A stretch of DNA of 28,972 nucleotides, from contig CALAFB010000123.1 of the NCBI GenBank assembly GCA_937891135.1, forward strand, positions 1 to 28,972, written 5' to 3'. The number at the start of each line of letters is the position of its first letter. Within the stretch, counting starts at the first letter, position 1. Source of the DNA: an uncultured Elusimicrobium sp. GTDB taxonomy: Bacteria; Elusimicrobiota; Elusimicrobia; Elusimicrobiales; Elusimicrobiaceae. Position numbers and translations under genes: made by a program. The notes beneath the pieces were generated by a model, which worked only from the letters and a program-made list of their open reading frames with translations, ran no database searches and was not told the DNA's origin. Positions 1-7,427 of this stretch are shown here, piece after piece.

Positions 1-345
1 GCCGCTTCTATGGCCCTCAAAGACGGTGCCAAAAAAGCCGCACCCGTCATCCTGGAACCGATTATGAAAGTGGAAGTAGTTGCTCCGGAAGCGAATCTCG
101 GGGATATCATCGGGGATTTGAGTTCCCGCCGCGGCCAAATCGGCGAAATGGGTGTACGCGGAAACGTACGCTATGTACGCGCGGAAGTACCGTTAGCCGA
201 AATGTTCGGTTACGCCACGAACGTGCGCTCCTTGTCTCAAGGCCGCGCTTCGTTTACGATGGAACCGAGCCACTACGCGGAAGTGCCTGCTAACGTCGCT
301 AAAGCGATTGTAGAGAAACGCACGGCTGAAAAAGTAGCGGCGTAA
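1..345 (+). CDS. fusA: Elongation factor G, C-terminal fragment
   Basis: This is the 3' end of a gene cut by the window edge; the frame is open from base 1 and stops with TAA at 343-345. The roughly 114 visible residues match the end of domain IV and domain V of EF-G: EPIMKVEVVAPEANLGDIIGD, then SSRRGQIGEMG, a PLAEMFGYAT segment and the S-Q-G-R-A-S-F-T-M motif. EF-G is the cytoplasmic GTPase that drives ribosomal translocation. The methionine at position 10 is internal and not a start. The gene is followed within 20 bases by an intrinsic terminator, so it is the last gene of its operon. Identification is very secure; whether it is the only fusA paralogue cannot be judged here. Confidence 0.95.
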   Translation, partial: AASMALKDGAKKAAPVILEPIMKVEVVAPEANLGDIIGDLSSRRGQIGEMGVRGNVRYVRAEVPLAEMFGYATNVRSLSQGRASFTMEPSHYAEVPANVAKAIVEKRTAEKVAA

Positions 346-362
346 GAAAATTCCAATGCAGT

Positions 363-393
363 AAAAAAGCCCCGCCTAGTGTGGGGCTTTTTG
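363..393 (+). terminator. Rho-independent terminator of fusA
   Basis: AAAAAGCCCC (364-373) pairs with GGGGCTTTTT (383-392) around a 9-base loop. The A/T-rich outer part makes it usable from either strand. It begins 18 bases after the fusA stop. Confidence 0.85.
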
Positions 394-427
394 TGTGCCT
401 AATTCATGAGGGGTGCAATCTATTGGG

Positions 428-482
428 CCCCTTTTATCTCGTCATCCCGCAGGGTTGGTATGCGGGATATAGATAAAAGGGG
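428..482. repeat. REP-like palindromic repeat, copy 1
   Basis: A long hairpin: outer arms CCCCTTTTATCT (428-439) and AGATAAAAGGGG (471-482), inner arms ATCCCGCA (444-451) and TGCGGGAT (461-468). Bases 438-472 (35 bp) recur exactly, in inverted orientation, at 842-876 on the other side of the GIY-YIG gene. The outer arms differ between the copies, yet each copy stays self-complementary. Confidence 0.85.
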
Positions 483-496
483 TATATTTCGTTTAC

Positions 497-790
497 TTAC
501 AAAAATGATAAGGCAATTTGTTCATACAAATCATCCCAAGAGGGATTAAAAGAATTGATTAAATGATTTTTCCAAGCACGGTTCCACTCTTTTAATACTT
601 TTTCCCGTTTTATGGCGTTTTGAATACTATCAAATTGTTCATAGTAAACTAATTTGTGGATATGAAATTTCTTTGTGAAACCGTCCAGTAATCCTTGTTT
701 ATGTTCATACACACGTCGGGCTAAATTATTTGTAACCCCGATATAGAGCATTTTATTGTTTTTAGTTGTAAGAATATAGACGTAACCCAT
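497..790 (-). CDS. Small GIY-YIG endonuclease family protein
   Basis: A 97-residue protein that is almost entirely one GIY-YIG nuclease domain. It opens with GYVYIL (residues 2-7), then YIGVT (16-20), the conserved arginines in NLARRVYEHK (about 22-31) and a downstream E-K-x-L-K-E-W-N segment. This matches the stand-alone family that also contains E. coli YhbQ; such proteins are presumed DNA nucleases but few have a known role. No good ribosome-binding site precedes the ATG at 790. The gene is isolated and lies between two inverted copies of a palindromic repeat, which suggests it was captured by, or travels with, that repeat. The family call is secure; the function is unknown. Confidence 0.85.
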   Translation of the reverse strand: MGYVYILTTKNNKMLYIGVTNNLARRVYEHKQGLLDGFTKKFHIHKLVYYEQFDSIQNAIKREKVLKEWNRAWKNHLINSFNPSWDDLYEQIALSFL

Positions 791-835
791 GAAGATACTT
801 TAGAATAAATCAATGTGCAAAATCAACTTGCTATT

Positions 836-882
836 CCCCCGCTATATCCCGCATACCAACCCTGCGGGATGACGAGCGGGGG
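836..882. repeat. REP-like palindromic repeat, copy 2 (inverted)
   Basis: Outer arms CCCCCGCT (836-843) and AGCGGGGG (875-882) enclose inner arms ATCCCGCA (846-853) and TGCGGGAT (863-870). Bases 842-876 are the exact reverse complement of 438-472. A further GC-rich hairpin follows at about 899-923 (GACC and GGGC arms around CGAAA) and could act as a terminator, though its T tract is poor. Confidence 0.8.
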
Positions 883-956
883 AAACCCTGTGCGCTAGAG
901 AGACCAGGGCCCCGAAAGGGCGGTCCTTTTGTGTTTCATTTACCCTATAAAATCAT

Positions 957-1724
957 TTATAATTCACAAGGGTCGTTACCACATAATTTATTGCAATAGT
1001 CGTTACTTGCCTCTCCATTTACACATGAATATTTTCCTTCTTCTTTCTGAATATATGCTAATGGAGGATAAGGACTTCCTGAATTATTACGAACAGCAGA
1101 TGGTTCAGAAGGGAAATCCATATCTTGGTAATAGGTCCAATCTTTCGTTTGGATACATTCTAAAGCCGCGGGTGTACAGAATTCCGTCAATTCTCCCGAG
1201 AGTTGGATATCTGCCGTTGAAAATAAATGTTCGTTACAATCGGTAGAATCTGCACCTTTTTGCAAAACACAAAGGTGGTATATTCGTTCAATGTTTGCCA
1301 AATTCATTTTAACTTCTGCAATTCGGCTTTTTTCCACGGCTTTTTGATACTGCGGTAATGCCACGGCGGCTAGTATGCCAATGATGAGCACTACCACCAA
1401 TAATTCTATGAGTGTAAACCCGCGGACGAGCCCCCTCATCCGGGCTCCGCCCACCTTCCCCCTCATGGGGAAGGATTCCCTCTCCCTTGAGGGAGAGGAT
1501 GTCCCGATAGGGGCAGGTGAGGGGGTGTTACATAAAGATGTCATCCCCGAGTTGGCGGTCCGCTGGATGTTTTTAAAAAAAGAGGTCATCCTGAGGAGTT
1601 TCTGCTCAGGATCTCCACCTTGTTTTTTTACAGCGGATGAGATGCTGAGCAAAGACCTCTCAGCATGACCATGGTGTGTCCTTGTTGGTTGCGTATTTCC
1701 CCGCCGGGTAATTTCTTTCTTCAT
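957..1724 (-). CDS. Type IV prepilin-like protein with a repeat-expanded leader
   Basis: A type IV pilin/pseudopilin-like protein. After the expected prepilin peptidase site (G102 then FTLIELLVVVLIIGILAAV from residue 103) comes the hydrophobic N-terminal helix with the conserved Glu at mature position 5, then ALPQYQKAVEKSR, and a C-terminal domain of about 120 residues with several cysteines that probably form disulfides. The ATG at 1724 has a strong ribosome-binding site (AGGAG, 7 bases upstream), so translation probably starts there, giving a leader of about 102 residues instead of the usual 6-30. Residues about 17-101 are encoded by palindromic repeats, all in frame. An alternative is an internal start at M96, which would leave a normal 7-residue leader. 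The gene is preceded by a ~260-nt leader shared with the pilin gene at 9874. The family call is secure; its exact role (pilus, pseudopilus or DNA uptake) is not. Confidence 0.8.
   Translation of the reverse strand: MKKEITRRGNTQPTRTHHGHAERSLLSISSAVKKQGGDPEQKLLRMTSFFKNIQRTANSGMTSLCNTPSPAPIGTSSPSRERESFPMRGKVGGARMRGLVRGFTLIELLVVVLIIGILAAVALPQYQKAVEKSRIAEVKMNLANIERIYHLCVLQKGADSTDCNEHLFSTADIQLSGELTEFCTPAALECIQTKDWTYYQDMDFPSEPSAVRNNSGSPYPPLAYIQKEEGKYSCVNGEASNDYCNKLCGNDPCEL
1454..1668. repeat. Cluster of palindromic repeats inside the prepilin leader
   Basis: At least four small palindromes lie in series within the coding region: CCTTCCCC/GGGGAAGG (about 1454-1473), CTCTCCCT/AGGGAGAG (1480-1497), ATCCTGAG/CTCAGGAT (about 1590-1614) and ATGCTGAG/CTCAGCAT (about 1639-1664). 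The last two share a TCATsCTGAG form and look like one repeat family; the first two resemble a CCTCTCCCT-type family. All stay open in the pilin frame. Confidence 0.7.
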
Positions 1725-1984
1725 ACTAATTCTCCTGTTTGTTCATTTCCAATTTCCCTGCCTTGGAAGAACGCACTACAAAAAGAAACGGCTCTTGTAC
1801 TTATGGGACAATGACGAACCACTCATACAACAGCCGTAGCCTACCGCAAAACGATAAACGTTCGGCACAAAAACATGGGGTTCGAAGACCCACGCTCTTG
1901 TACCTTACGTGTTGTTTTTGGCGTCATTGTCCCCCTTTCGGGTTTGCGTTTCTTCAACGCTTCCAAAAACAGAATAAAATTGTA
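1725..1984 (-). promoter_or_regulatory. Conserved structured leader RNA upstream of prepilin (copy A)
   Basis: This 260-base stretch has no credible gene and aligns along its whole length with 9610-9873 upstream of the other prepilin. Reading 5' to 3' on the minus strand: an identical start (TACAATTTTATTCTG), a GCGTT/AACGC hairpin, a CCC-GAAA-GGG hairpin, a 12-bp long-range stem (1922-1933 with 1805-1816), inside it an 8-bp stem (1913-1920 with 1868-1875), then a highly conserved core (about 1826-1868). A conserved AGCCGT follows (minus strand, 1788-1793) that can pair with ACGGCT in the core (minus strand, 1832-1837). The long stems are kept in copy B with different bases. I read it as the 5' untranslated leader of the pilin mRNA, possibly a switch; I match it to no known family. 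Confidence 0.6.
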
Positions 1985-2032
1985 TTTACTTCTTTTCTAT
2001 TTTACAAAATTGGGAAATAGTTTAAACAAGCG

Positions 2033-3280
2033 TTAGTTTTTGTCATTCTCAATGAGATGCTTAAACATTTCATCCGTTTCTGTGCTGTCGGCTGAGTTCA
2101 ACCCGGTAGTTGTTTCGGCAGTATCGACCGGCGTATGAGGTTGATTGACGGCAATATGGGCATACAGTTTGCGTACGGACGGATAAATCTTTTTAAAAGC
2201 AGCCACAATGCGCGGATCAAACGATTCGCCAGCTTCACTTAAAATATATCCGTAGGCCTCGTCGGTTTTCCATGCTTGTTTATATACACGGGATTGACAC
2301 AACGCATCAAATACATCTGCCACGGTAATAATACGCGCTTCTAGAGGAATATCTTCTCCTTTCAAACCATGAGGATAACCGGATCCGTTCCATTTTTCAT
2401 GGTGATACAAACTCATTTTATGGGCAATTTTAAGCACTTTGGAGTGCGCTCCTTCCAAAATCCGCCCACCGTATATGGTATGGGATTTCATAATTTCAAA
2501 TTCCTCGGCAGTAAGTTTCCCGGGCTTTAACAAAATGTGATCTGCCAGGGCTACTTTACCAATATCATGGAGCGGACTTGCATTTTTGATAAGTTCAGAA
2601 TCTTTGGCACTCATCCCTAGTGCACGGGCCAACAAATACGAAATAATACTGATGTTTTTTAAATGAGAGCGCGTATCTTGCTGATCCCGGTATTCGGCCG
2701 TAACAGCCAAACGGTAAATGGTTTCTAACTGGGAAACGCGCACATCTTGGTAAAGTTTAGCAATTTCAATAGAGCTGCCCGCCAGGGTGGCCAATAAGGT
2801 TAAAATACCTTCATCATTTTTATCAAAAATGGCACCGTCCGCCTTATTAGCTACTTGAAAGACCCCTAACACTTTGTTGGCATTGTTCTTAAGAGGGACT
2901 GCCAGCATGGTATGGGTACGGAAATCCGTTACCATATCTACATCCATAGAAAAACGTGGGTCCTCGTACGCATTGGGCAAGTTAATAATCTCCCCCGTAC
3001 GTGCCACGATAGAAACCACATTGTTACCATCTAAAGGAACACGAATTTCGGTATGTTCCAGCCCGCGGCCTTGTGCAATTTTGGACCATAACTCGTTTTT
3101 TTCTATGTCTTTCAAATAAATTGTACAACGCCCTACATCTAGGATAGTAGTAATTTGTTGAGCAATAATATCTAAAAGTTTTTCCAGCCGGATTTCGCCC
3201 GACACACGCGTACCAAACTCCACCAACAGGTTGAGTTTTTGTTCAGCGGTTAATTTGTTACCTTCGTGATAAAATTGCAT
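2033..3280 (-). CDS. GAF domain / HD-GYP phosphohydrolase
   Basis: A 415-residue cytoplasmic signalling protein. Residues about 28-175 form a GAF sensor domain (VPLDGNNVVSIVARTGEIIN and MLAVPLKN are typical). Residues about 190-370 form an HD-GYP domain: HDIGK at 238-242, HHEKWNGSGYPHGL at 293-306 and ADVFDAL at 321-327. HD-GYP proteins with these residues usually hydrolyse cyclic di-GMP; the intact HD, HH and GYP motifs suggest activity. The last ~45 residues are low in complexity and probably disordered. Only 3 bases separate its start from the GlcF-like gene upstream, so it is probably the third gene of that operon. A 2-oxoacid oxidase operon ending in a c-di-GMP hydrolase could link carbon use to attachment or pilus behaviour, but that is inference. 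Confidence 0.85.
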   Translation of the reverse strand: MQFYHEGNKLTAEQKLNLLVEFGTRVSGEIRLEKLLDIIAQQITTILDVGRCTIYLKDIEKNELWSKIAQGRGLEHTEIRVPLDGNNVVSIVARTGEIINLPNAYEDPRFSMDVDMVTDFRTHTMLAVPLKNNANKVLGVFQVANKADGAIFDKNDEGILTLLATLAGSSIEIAKLYQDVRVSQLETIYRLAVTAEYRDQQDTRSHLKNISIISYLLARALGMSAKDSELIKNASPLHDIGKVALADHILLKPGKLTAEEFEIMKSHTIYGGRILEGAHSKVLKIAHKMSLYHHEKWNGSGYPHGLKGEDIPLEARIITVADVFDALCQSRVYKQAWKTDEAYGYILSEAGESFDPRIVAAFKKIYPSVRKLYAHIAVNQPHTPVDTAETTTGLNSADSTETDEMFKHLIENDKN

Positions 3281-3283
3281 AAA

Positions 3284-4525
3284 TTACCCGTTTAGTTCCA
3301 CTAAATGGCAGACACGGGCCGACGGATAGAAACGGCTTAATTGGGCTTGCAACATTTGCCGTGCGAACACGCTGGGTACAAATACCGTTTGAATACGGTG
3401 CTTAGCCAAATTTCGTACGGCTTGTAATGAATTGGCCTGATTTGCCATGTTCCTGTATAACCCATATCCGGCCGGAGCGACGGCCGCATCCCTATATCCA
3501 AACTTTACAAAATTTTTTTTAAAAAGTGTATGCAGAATTTCTTCTGCTTGTAATAGGGGGGCACTCCCTGTATCAAAAAGGGCAGTAGGCATAAGTGTAA
3601 CCGGACCGGTAAAACGGGATTTAGAAAGTATTTTAGCGGGGAAAATATCCGTTATAAAACGGACCTGCCGGGCAAATTGAGCGGATTTTTCTTCCCAATG
3701 TTGAAACCCTTCAAATAGTTGCGGGGCGTTTTTCAAAAAATGGTATACATCAATACTGTCTGTAAGAACAGGCAGTTGGTTCCCTTCTTGTTCGTGTAAT
3801 GTAATTAAATGGCGGACTTGTTTGCGGGACAGGCGGATATCTCCGTATACATATTCAAAAAGACCGCTGGGTTGATGTTGCCATACACGTACCCGGTTTT
3901 TCTTACTGGCCAGCGCGTATACCTGGCGGGCTATATCCGGGCAGAGATAAGTTGCTTCTAGCGAGGGCAAATAAAACAGGGTCGGTTGTTCGCAGGAATC
4001 TGGTCTAAATGGGGGTTGCCAAGCATGAGGGAACCAATGGTCTATTTCTTTTAAAAATCCCAACCCAGGCAAAACTGTTCCCCAACGTAACAGCCCGGCT
4101 TGATGTAATACACAGGCACTCCGTACGGCATAATAAAAAAGCACAGGCCGGGCCGCCCGTAATTTTAAAAAGCGTTGTAATAAGTTGGGTAATAATGCAA
4201 TTTTTAACCGGCGACCGAGTTCCAGTACATGTTCTGCCGTAGGAATTTGACCCGGACAATTTTGGGTGCATTTACCACATAACAGGCAAGAACGTACCAA
4301 TGGTTCTAACTCCCACAACTGATGACGCGGATGTAGTTTGCCTTCCAATAACATCCGCAATGCCTGGTTGCGCCCGCGGGGAGAGAAAGCTTCCAGCCGG
4401 GTGGTTTGATAAGTAGGACAAGCCGATGCACACATACCGCAACGATTACAATAGGCCACACTATCTTCCAAGGGACGTATGCCTAACGGCGTATGCAGAT
4501 GGGTTAACTGGTTTTTAAGTGTCAT
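3284..4525 (-). CDS. Glycolate/lactate oxidase iron-sulfur subunit (GlcF-like)
   Basis: An electron-transfer subunit with two 4Fe-4S motifs, CxxCxxCxxxCP, at about residues 26-37 and 80-91, as in GlcF and LutA-like proteins. I choose the ATG at 4525 over 4531 because AGGAG sits 6 bases before it. The gene overlaps the end of the GlcD-GlcE fusion, so the two are translationally coupled and very likely form one enzyme that oxidises a 2-hydroxyacid and passes electrons to quinone. One oddity: family members normally carry CCG cysteine motifs in the C-terminal half, but here the matching segment reads AGYGLYRNM with no cysteine pair. The C-terminal cofactor site therefore seems lost. The subunit call is strong; the substrate is not determined. 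Confidence 0.85.
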   Translation of the reverse strand: MTLKNQLTHLHTPLGIRPLEDSVAYCNRCGMCASACPTYQTTRLEAFSPRGRNQALRMLLEGKLHPRHQLWELEPLVRSCLLCGKCTQNCPGQIPTAEHVLELGRRLKIALLPNLLQRFLKLRAARPVLFYYAVRSACVLHQAGLLRWGTVLPGLGFLKEIDHWFPHAWQPPFRPDSCEQPTLFYLPSLEATYLCPDIARQVYALASKKNRVRVWQHQPSGLFEYVYGDIRLSRKQVRHLITLHEQEGNQLPVLTDSIDVYHFLKNAPQLFEGFQHWEEKSAQFARQVRFITDIFPAKILSKSRFTGPVTLMPTALFDTGSAPLLQAEEILHTLFKKNFVKFGYRDAAVAPAGYGLYRNMANQANSLQAVRNLAKHRIQTVFVPSVFARQMLQAQLSRFYPSARVCHLVELNG

Positions 4526-6512
4526 ATACATCTCCTGCCGGCGTGTTGATTAACCATCCTTCCGGATTAAATTCCCGACGTAAACGGACCCATAATGGAT
4601 TATCCTGTACGGAGAAAGCCCTTTTTTTAAGTACCTCCACCGGGGAAGCAAAAATTTTAAATGTCAGTTGTGTAACGAGCCCCAAGGTTCCTTGAGAACC
4701 GGCCCACAACCGCACCAGCGGATATCCGGCCGCATTTTTCATAAATTTTCCGCCATAGCGCACGTAAGAACCGTCTGGCAATAGAGTTTCTATGCCTGTA
4801 ACGTGGGCATAAAATTCAGGATAGAGGCCCGCACAAAAAAGACCTCCTAAAGTACCTTTCCCAGTTGGCAAAACGGTATATGTACCGGCTGCGTGAAGTG
4901 CTTTTAAAAGTGTCGTTAATTTAATTCCTGCTTGGGCTGTAGCCGTATAATTTTGCGTATCAATTTCTATAAGTTTTGTAAGAGTACGTGCAGATAATAC
5001 CGGTTTATGGGATGTTCTCAACTGTGTATTTGTGCCTGCTATTATATACGGGAGATGTTGGGCCCGGAATTGTGCTAATTGAGTACGCAAAGTTTCTATT
5101 TCGGCCGGAAGCAGTTGCGAAGGTTGTGCTTTTTCTTTAAATTGGTACGGTACAATTTTAAGCGGGTTCGCTAACGCATCGGGGTCCAGCGCGTGTTTAA
5201 TATGGGCCATAGTTTCCAGCGTAGGTACGTCATATTGATGCGCCATGAGTGCCCGTTTTTCCACGCCAATACCGTGTTCCCCGGAGATCGTGCCCCCGCA
5301 GTCAATACAAATCTGCAAAATGGTACGTACCATCTTAGAAACATTTCGTACCGCTAATTTGTTGCGTTGATCAAATAAAATATGCGGATGAAAATTCCCG
5401 TCCCCGGCATGAAATAATAAACTGGCTTGTAGATGGTAGGAGGCCAACACTTGTTGAACCTGTTCTAACGCACGAGGTAATTCGCTGCGCGGCACAGTGC
5501 CGTCCCCCACCATTACATTGGGGGCTAAGCGTGCCATGGCCGCATAGGCACTACGCCGGCCGCGCCACAGTTGTCGGCGTGCTGTTTCCGTACGGGCAAT
5601 TTCTATATGTAAACAGGTATGGGCCTGACAAATTTTTTTCAAGCGGGCCGTATCTTTTTTTATTTGGGCAGGCGTACCGTCCAATTCCAAAATCAGCAAC
5701 GCTTCGGCCTTTGTAGGATACCCGGCTTGTGAAAATGCTTCCACCGTTTGGGCTGTTTGTTTATCCATGGCTTCCACACAACGCGGAATGATTCCTTGGG
5801 CTACTAAATCGCGCACAGTTTCTACACTAGCTGTTAGCGAAGGGAAAGTAACTAAAAAAGTTTGGATGTGTTTGGAAAGAGGTAAAATTTTTACTTTTAA
5901 CTGAGTAATCACTCCCAGCGTTCCTTCACTCCCGGCAAATAGCCCTATTAAATCCGGCCCGTTATGGATACGGGATATTGTTTGAACTGTTCCGTCCGGC
6001 AGTACTACGGTAGCTTCCAATACATGGTCAATCGTTCCGCCATACTTCATGCAACGGGCACCGCTGGCGTTTTGGGCTAAATTACCCCCCAATGTACTAA
6101 GTTCCTGGCTGGCCGGGTCTGGCGCGTAAAAACAGCCTAACGATTCTAATTTTTGTTGTAATTCTCCGGTAATGACGCCCGGTTCTACCCGCGCATAGCC
6201 GGCACGCGTGTTAATTTCTAAAATATGGTTCAAGCGGGTAAGATTTACAATTACGCCACCCCGCAAGGCCGTACAACTACCTGCGTGGTTGGTGGCACTA
6301 GCCCGTGGAACAAACGGAATATGATACTGGGATAAAATACGCAATAGCGGGGACACTTGTTCAGCTTGCTGTATAAACACTACCCCGTCCGGCCGCGTAC
6401 GGGATAAGGAACAATCATATCCGTATAACGATAAAGATACTTCATCCGTACGGACATTTTCCGACCCTACAAGGCGACCCAACAGGCGAATTATTTCGGG
6501 CGTCAGTTTCAT
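4515..6512 (-). CDS. GlcD-GlcE fusion: FAD-linked 2-hydroxyacid oxidase
   Basis: A 665-residue flavoprotein made of two family members joined end to end. Residues about 1-210 are an FAD-binding (PCMH-type) domain with PGVITGEL and LGGNLAQNASG. Residues about 215-455 are the FAD-oxidase C domain with HAGDGNFHPH (368-377) and GEHGIGVEKR (411-420), as in GlcD. From about 470 a second, shorter FAD-binding domain follows (IAGTNTQLRT, PTGKGTLGGLFCAGLYPEF, YGGKFMKNAAGYPL, GSQGTLGLVTQLTF), as in GlcE. GlcD and GlcE are normally separate polypeptides. The product probably oxidises glycolate or D-lactate together with the GlcF-like subunit encoded next. The ATG at 6512 has little ribosome-binding site and lies about 9 bases after the expected transcript start (TATAAT at 6528-6533, minus strand). 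Confidence 0.88.
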   Translation of the reverse strand: MKLTPEIIRLLGRLVGSENVRTDEVSLSLYGYDCSLSRTRPDGVVFIQQAEQVSPLLRILSQYHIPFVPRASATNHAGSCTALRGGVIVNLTRLNHILEINTRAGYARVEPGVITGELQQKLESLGCFYAPDPASQELSTLGGNLAQNASGARCMKYGGTIDHVLEATVVLPDGTVQTISRIHNGPDLIGLFAGSEGTLGVITQLKVKILPLSKHIQTFLVTFPSLTASVETVRDLVAQGIIPRCVEAMDKQTAQTVEAFSQAGYPTKAEALLILELDGTPAQIKKDTARLKKICQAHTCLHIEIARTETARRQLWRGRRSAYAAMARLAPNVMVGDGTVPRSELPRALEQVQQVLASYHLQASLLFHAGDGNFHPHILFDQRNKLAVRNVSKMVRTILQICIDCGGTISGEHGIGVEKRALMAHQYDVPTLETMAHIKHALDPDALANPLKIVPYQFKEKAQPSQLLPAEIETLRTQLAQFRAQHLPYIIAGTNTQLRTSHKPVLSARTLTKLIEIDTQNYTATAQAGIKLTTLLKALHAAGTYTVLPTGKGTLGGLFCAGLYPEFYAHVTGIETLLPDGSYVRYGGKFMKNAAGYPLVRLWAGSQGTLGLVTQLTFKIFASPVEVLKKRAFSVQDNPLWVRLRREFNPEGWLINTPAGDVYDT

Positions 6513-6551
6513 ATTTGCTATACTATTATTATAGTATTTAGGACGGTTTCT
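6513..6551. promoter_or_regulatory. Divergent promoter between glcDE-like operon and phosphatase
   Basis: Only 39 bases separate two divergent starts. They hold the palindrome ATACTAT-TATT-ATAGTAT (about 6520-6537), which supplies TATAAT on the minus strand (6528-6533) and TATAGT on the plus strand (6530-6535). Both genes would then have untranslated leaders of about 10 bases. The symmetry could also be an operator. Confidence 0.5.
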
Positions 6552-7328
6552 ATGCAGAAAAATACCCGTAAACTAATTGCAGTAGGGGATGTGCATGGCC
6601 AATTTGAAGGCCTCGTCAAAATTTTACGCCGTGCCAAACTGATTAACGCGGCACATCATTGGTGTGGCGGACACAACCGTTTTATACAAGTGGGAGATAT
6701 ATTAGACCGCGGACCGTTTTCCCTCAAGGTAGATGCGTTATTAGACCAATTACAGCAAGAGGCCGCTATGACTGGGGGAGAAGTGATACGTCTTATAGGA
6801 AATCACGAATTGGAACTGATGATGGAAAATTATTTGATTTCGGAGTTTCAGCGTGAGCAAGCGGTTCAAGTCCGCGAAAAACTTATTGAACAGACCCTCT
6901 CCGGTACATTAAAAGCTGCGTATGCCTACAAAGGATTTTTATTTACTCATGCAGGGGTTACCCAGAAACTAATGCGTATTTTTAAGCTGCAGTTAGATGA
7001 TCCAAATGCCGCTAACCTGGCTATTTTAATCAATTTAATTTTTAAAGAATCTATTAAGCACTCCTTTTTTAAACATCCTATTTTTAACATCAGCATTAGC
7101 CGTAAAGGGCCGGACCGTTTTGGCGGCATCTTTTGGGAAGATTTAGAAGATTTGGTAAGTTCTTACCCGCAAGGCAGCCCCGTATGGCAAGTATTTGGAC
7201 ATACCCCGGTAGAAACGATGGTAATTGACCGCGTGATGAGCATGATTGCCTTGGATGTGGGAATGCACCGTAAACTACAATACTTGGAAATTTCCGACCA
7301 AGGTGTCCCTACTATCATTAGTTTATAA
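6552..7328 (+). CDS. Shelph-like metallophosphatase
   Basis: A 258-residue calcineurin-like phosphoesterase. All metal-binding motifs are present in order: GDVHG (12-16), GDILDRG (48-54), GNHE (83-86), FTHAGV (131-136, with the metal-binding His) and FGHTP (215-219). The GDVHG-GDxxDRG-GNHE set, with an insert of about 70 residues before the THAG motif, fits the Shewanella-like (Shelph) protein phosphatase group. No signal peptide is visible, so it should be cytoplasmic; the substrate is unknown. The gene stands alone on the plus strand, divergent from the oxidase operon, with the ATG about 10 bases from the predicted transcript start. Confidence 0.85.
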   Translation: MQKNTRKLIAVGDVHGQFEGLVKILRRAKLINAAHHWCGGHNRFIQVGDILDRGPFSLKVDALLDQLQQEAAMTGGEVIRLIGNHELELMMENYLISEFQREQAVQVREKLIEQTLSGTLKAAYAYKGFLFTHAGVTQKLMRIFKLQLDDPNAANLAILINLIFKESIKHSFFKHPIFNISISRKGPDRFGGIFWEDLEDLVSSYPQGSPVWQVFGHTPVETMVIDRVMSMIALDVGMHRKLQYLEISDQGVPTIISL

Positions 7329-7391
7329 CTTCTTTCTACTCCTTAACAATAACTAAGTGTTTGTTACTCGCAAGAGTGGTAATCTTTTAGT

Positions 7392-7421
7392 TTGCACCGT
7401 ATCCCGTATTCTTGTTACAAT
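7392..7421 (+). promoter_or_regulatory. Promoter of secreted protease gene
   Basis: TTGCAC (7392-7397), an 18-base spacer and TACAAT (7416-7421). The expected start of transcription falls at or next to the ATG at 7428, so the mRNA would be leaderless; no ribosome-binding site is seen, which agrees. Confidence 0.5.
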
Positions 7422-7427
7422 ACGTAT

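Noticed and set aside
929..1246. Plus-strand reading frame of 105 residues opposite the pilin gene
   Set aside because: It is a shadow of the prepilin C-terminal coding region; the minus-strand frame has the pilin signature and a good ribosome-binding site.
1725..1984. GEMM/c-di-GMP riboswitch
   Set aside because: The expected GEMM core and tetraloop receptor sequences are not recognisable in either copy, though a dinucleotide ligand cannot be excluded.
1739..2020. Plus-strand reading frame of 93 residues
   Set aside because: It is antisense to the pilin leader RNA, has no ribosome-binding site and no family pattern. The RNA pairing explains the conservation.
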